DNA of 64,000 nt, from contig NZ_NBXA01000002.1 of NCBI RefSeq assembly GCF_003399625.1, positions 84,457 through 148,456 of the forward strand, in the 5' to 3' direction. Source of the stretch: Subtercola boreus. Lineage in GTDB: Bacteria > Actinomycetota > Actinomycetes > Actinomycetales > Microbacteriaceae. The notes beneath the pieces were generated by a model. It was given only the letters and a program-made list of their open reading frames with translations. It did not search any database and was not told the origin of the DNA. The position numbers and the translations under genes are program-made. Positions 62,914-64,000 of the stretch are shown piece by piece. How positions within the stretch are numbered: the stretch's first letter is position 1; each line of letters opens with the position of its first letter.

Positions 62914-63106
62914 CGCGCCGCCGTCCGCGCGACATCCTCCTCGTCTTCCGACACATTGTGTGTGGCATGGAATGTGCGGAACTGCCGTAGTGGATGGAGG
63001 TTCTTCGACTCTCTTTTCCTAGAAGGTGCAGTATTTTGCCGCGGGGTTGACCTCGGCCCGGCTGAAATGGTCAGCAGGCGGCACACCTTTCGAGGAGACC
63101 AAAAGA

Positions 63107-63640
63107 ATGAGATCACGCACACGTTTCAGTTGCTTCGCCATCGCCGCCATGATCGCAGTCAGCGGATTGGTATCGGTCGGCGCTTCCGGCGCAAGCGCCG
63201 CCCCTGCGAACTGCTCGGGCCCCGATGCCCCGCCGGCTTGCACCCCTGCGCCGCCCAAGACACCAAAAGCCCCCCCGACGCTTGATACTCCGGCGTTCTT
63301 CCCCGTCGTTGGGGTTCAGAACGATTTCTTCATTGCCACGGGTGCTGACCCGGCTGCTTTGACGGGCTACGCGTCTGGCGACATCACGAAGTACCGTGTC
63401 TCCCTCAGTTGCACGAACGGATACTTTCGTTCGGTCCCGCTCAAGTTACGGATCGGTGTCGGGGGCAGCGTTTTGGAAGCGTACTTCTCGGCCGCCGCGG
63501 GTGAAGCGGCCGGTTCGTGCACCGCTTCAACGTGGGACCAGAGTGTTCTCGGTCTCAAGCTAGCCCGAACCTTCGTGAGTCCAGTCACCTCTTCCACCTT
63601 CTTTCACGCATATTGGCAGATCAATTTCCTCCAGCACTGA
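63107..63640 (+). CDS. Small secreted protein of unknown function, lower GC
   Basis: 177 residues. Signal peptide to GASAAPA, a Cys/Pro linker (CSGPDAPPACTPAPPKTP), then a beta-rich domain with two more cysteines (SLSCTNGYF, AAGSCTASTW). GAGGAG (63092-63097) precedes ATG 63107. Third codon positions are poorer in G/C than in neighbouring genes. No family recognised; a released or wall-associated protein. Confidence 0.75.
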   Translation: MRSRTRFSCFAIAAMIAVSGLVSVGASGASAAPANCSGPDAPPACTPAPPKTPKAPPTLDTPAFFPVVGVQNDFFIATGADPAALTGYASGDITKYRVSLSCTNGYFRSVPLKLRIGVGGSVLEAYFSAAAGEAAGSCTASTWDQSVLGLKLARTFVSPVTSSTFFHAYWQINFLQH

Positions 63641-63689
63641 GAACTGAATCAATCTGTCCCCAAAGGGGCTCGCCTTCGGGTGGGCCCCG

Positions 63690-63832
63690 TTGCCACAGCC
63701 CGGACGAGAATGCGCAAGTGCTGCCGCAGCTCTGCTTCATCGAGGAGGGCCAGAAGGCCCCCGAGGACTTCCGCCCGAACCACGTGTCCCAGAACGCGCC
63801 GCTGTGCTCCGCCACCTGGGACCAGGCGTCCG
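63690..63832 (+). pseudogene. Gene remnant with strong coding bias but no start
   Basis: The frame reading HSPDENAQVLPQLCFIEE, then QKAPEDFRPNHVSQNAPLCS and ATWDQAS has almost only G or C in third positions (about 44 of 46 codons), the mark of real coding sequence here. There is no start codon in reach, and the bias stops after about 63832. Probably the 3' part of a broken gene. Family not recognised. Confidence 0.4.
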
Positions 63833-63889
63833 ACCCCCCGCCTCCCGTCAACCGTCGGCGTGCCCCCCGGGTGGCGCGCCGACGCGCGG

Positions 63890-63957
63890 TGAGCGCGACC
63901 CCATCTGCTGAGTGCGTGCGCCACAGCGGTGGCACTCAGCATTCTCGGTCGCGCTCA
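63890..63957. repeat. Large interrupted palindrome near the contig end
   Basis: TGAGCGCGACC (63890-63900) pairs with GGTCGCGCTCA (63947-63957), and TGCTGAGTGC (63906-63915) with GCACTCAGCA (63932-63941), leaving small internal loops and a further CAC/GTG inner pairing. It could be an intergenic palindromic repeat or the end of a mobile element. Confidence 0.85.
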
Positions 63958-63971
63958 GCTGGTGCGGGTGC

Positions 63972-64000
63972 GGGGGGGGGGGGGGGGGGGGGGGGGGGGG
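63972..64000. other. 29-base poly-G end
   Basis: Uninterrupted G from 63972 to the last base. Most likely a sequencing or assembly artefact at a contig end (dark-cycle poly-G), or an unresolved homopolymer. Confidence 0.85.

Noticed and set aside
63972..64000. Poly-G as a telomere-like or regulatory G-tract
   Set aside because: It ends exactly at the last base of the window and is a pure homopolymer, which fits a sequencing artefact better than biology.

Overview
The window looks like chromosomal DNA from a high-GC actinobacterium of the family Microbacteriaceae. The evidence is the very high third-position GC, the many GTG starts, a complete actinobacterial menaquinone/cytochrome c maturation block, LAxTG-type surface proteins, an F420-dependent oxidoreductase and an archaeal-type AspRS. 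The family is an inference; from memory, plasmalogen-type dimethylacetals have been reported in psychrophilic Microbacteriaceae such as Subtercola, which would fit the first locus. The window appears to run to a contig end: the last 29 bases are all G.

37-9702: a divergent eight-gene lipid locus. The minus-strand operon encodes a degenerate ferritin-like protein, a fatty acyl reductase fused to a HAD phosphatase, a LarA-like protein, a PlsC acyltransferase and an intact ferritin-like diiron protein. The plus-strand operon encodes an SDR reductase, a second PlsC acyltransferase and an alkyl-DHAP synthase. Together they match the steps of the animal peroxisomal ether-lipid pathway (FAR1, GNPAT, AGPS, PexRAP) plus candidate oxidative enzymes. 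This is the most interesting system in the window.

9802-24940: mixed chromosomal genes. These include an endonuclease/exonuclease/phosphatase family protein, a seven-repeat TolB-like surface protein, MOSC, F420/LLM and dienelactone hydrolase proteins, an 8.5-copy 16-bp tandem repeat, a sulfite-oxidase-like/flavin reductase pair, an HExxH membrane protein, a MarR-photolyase operon, a lower-GC secreted protein, formaldehyde dehydrogenase, an orphan winged-helix regulator, upp and tadA.

25053-36443: surface and ion genes. A membrane protein, a DUF4397 protein and a lipoprotein-type class F sortase lie together. They are followed by a CDF transporter, a Ktr/Trk potassium system, an ArsR regulator, a large LAxTG subtilase, a small HTH protein and the 32-residue ribosomal protein bS22.

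36417-50141: HAD-IB phosphatase, glutaredoxin-like, Dabb and degenerate RadC-like proteins, AspRS and a 43-residue membrane peptide. Next come a cytochrome c maturation operon (histidine phosphatase, ResA, CcdA, ResB, CcsB) and a YheO-family regulator divergent from an amino-acid ABC transporter/class V aminotransferase operon.

50152-62913: menaquinone biosynthesis (menC, menE, menA, menD, menF, menG and a long-chain polyprenyl diphosphate synthase) with PPK2 and a ferredoxin-NADP reductase. menB is not in the window. The last 1 kb holds a lower-GC secreted protein, a gene remnant, a large palindrome and the poly-G end.

A recurrent regulatory architecture is visible: at least eighteen genes have a TAnnnT hexamer exactly six bases before the start codon, as expected for leaderless transcripts.
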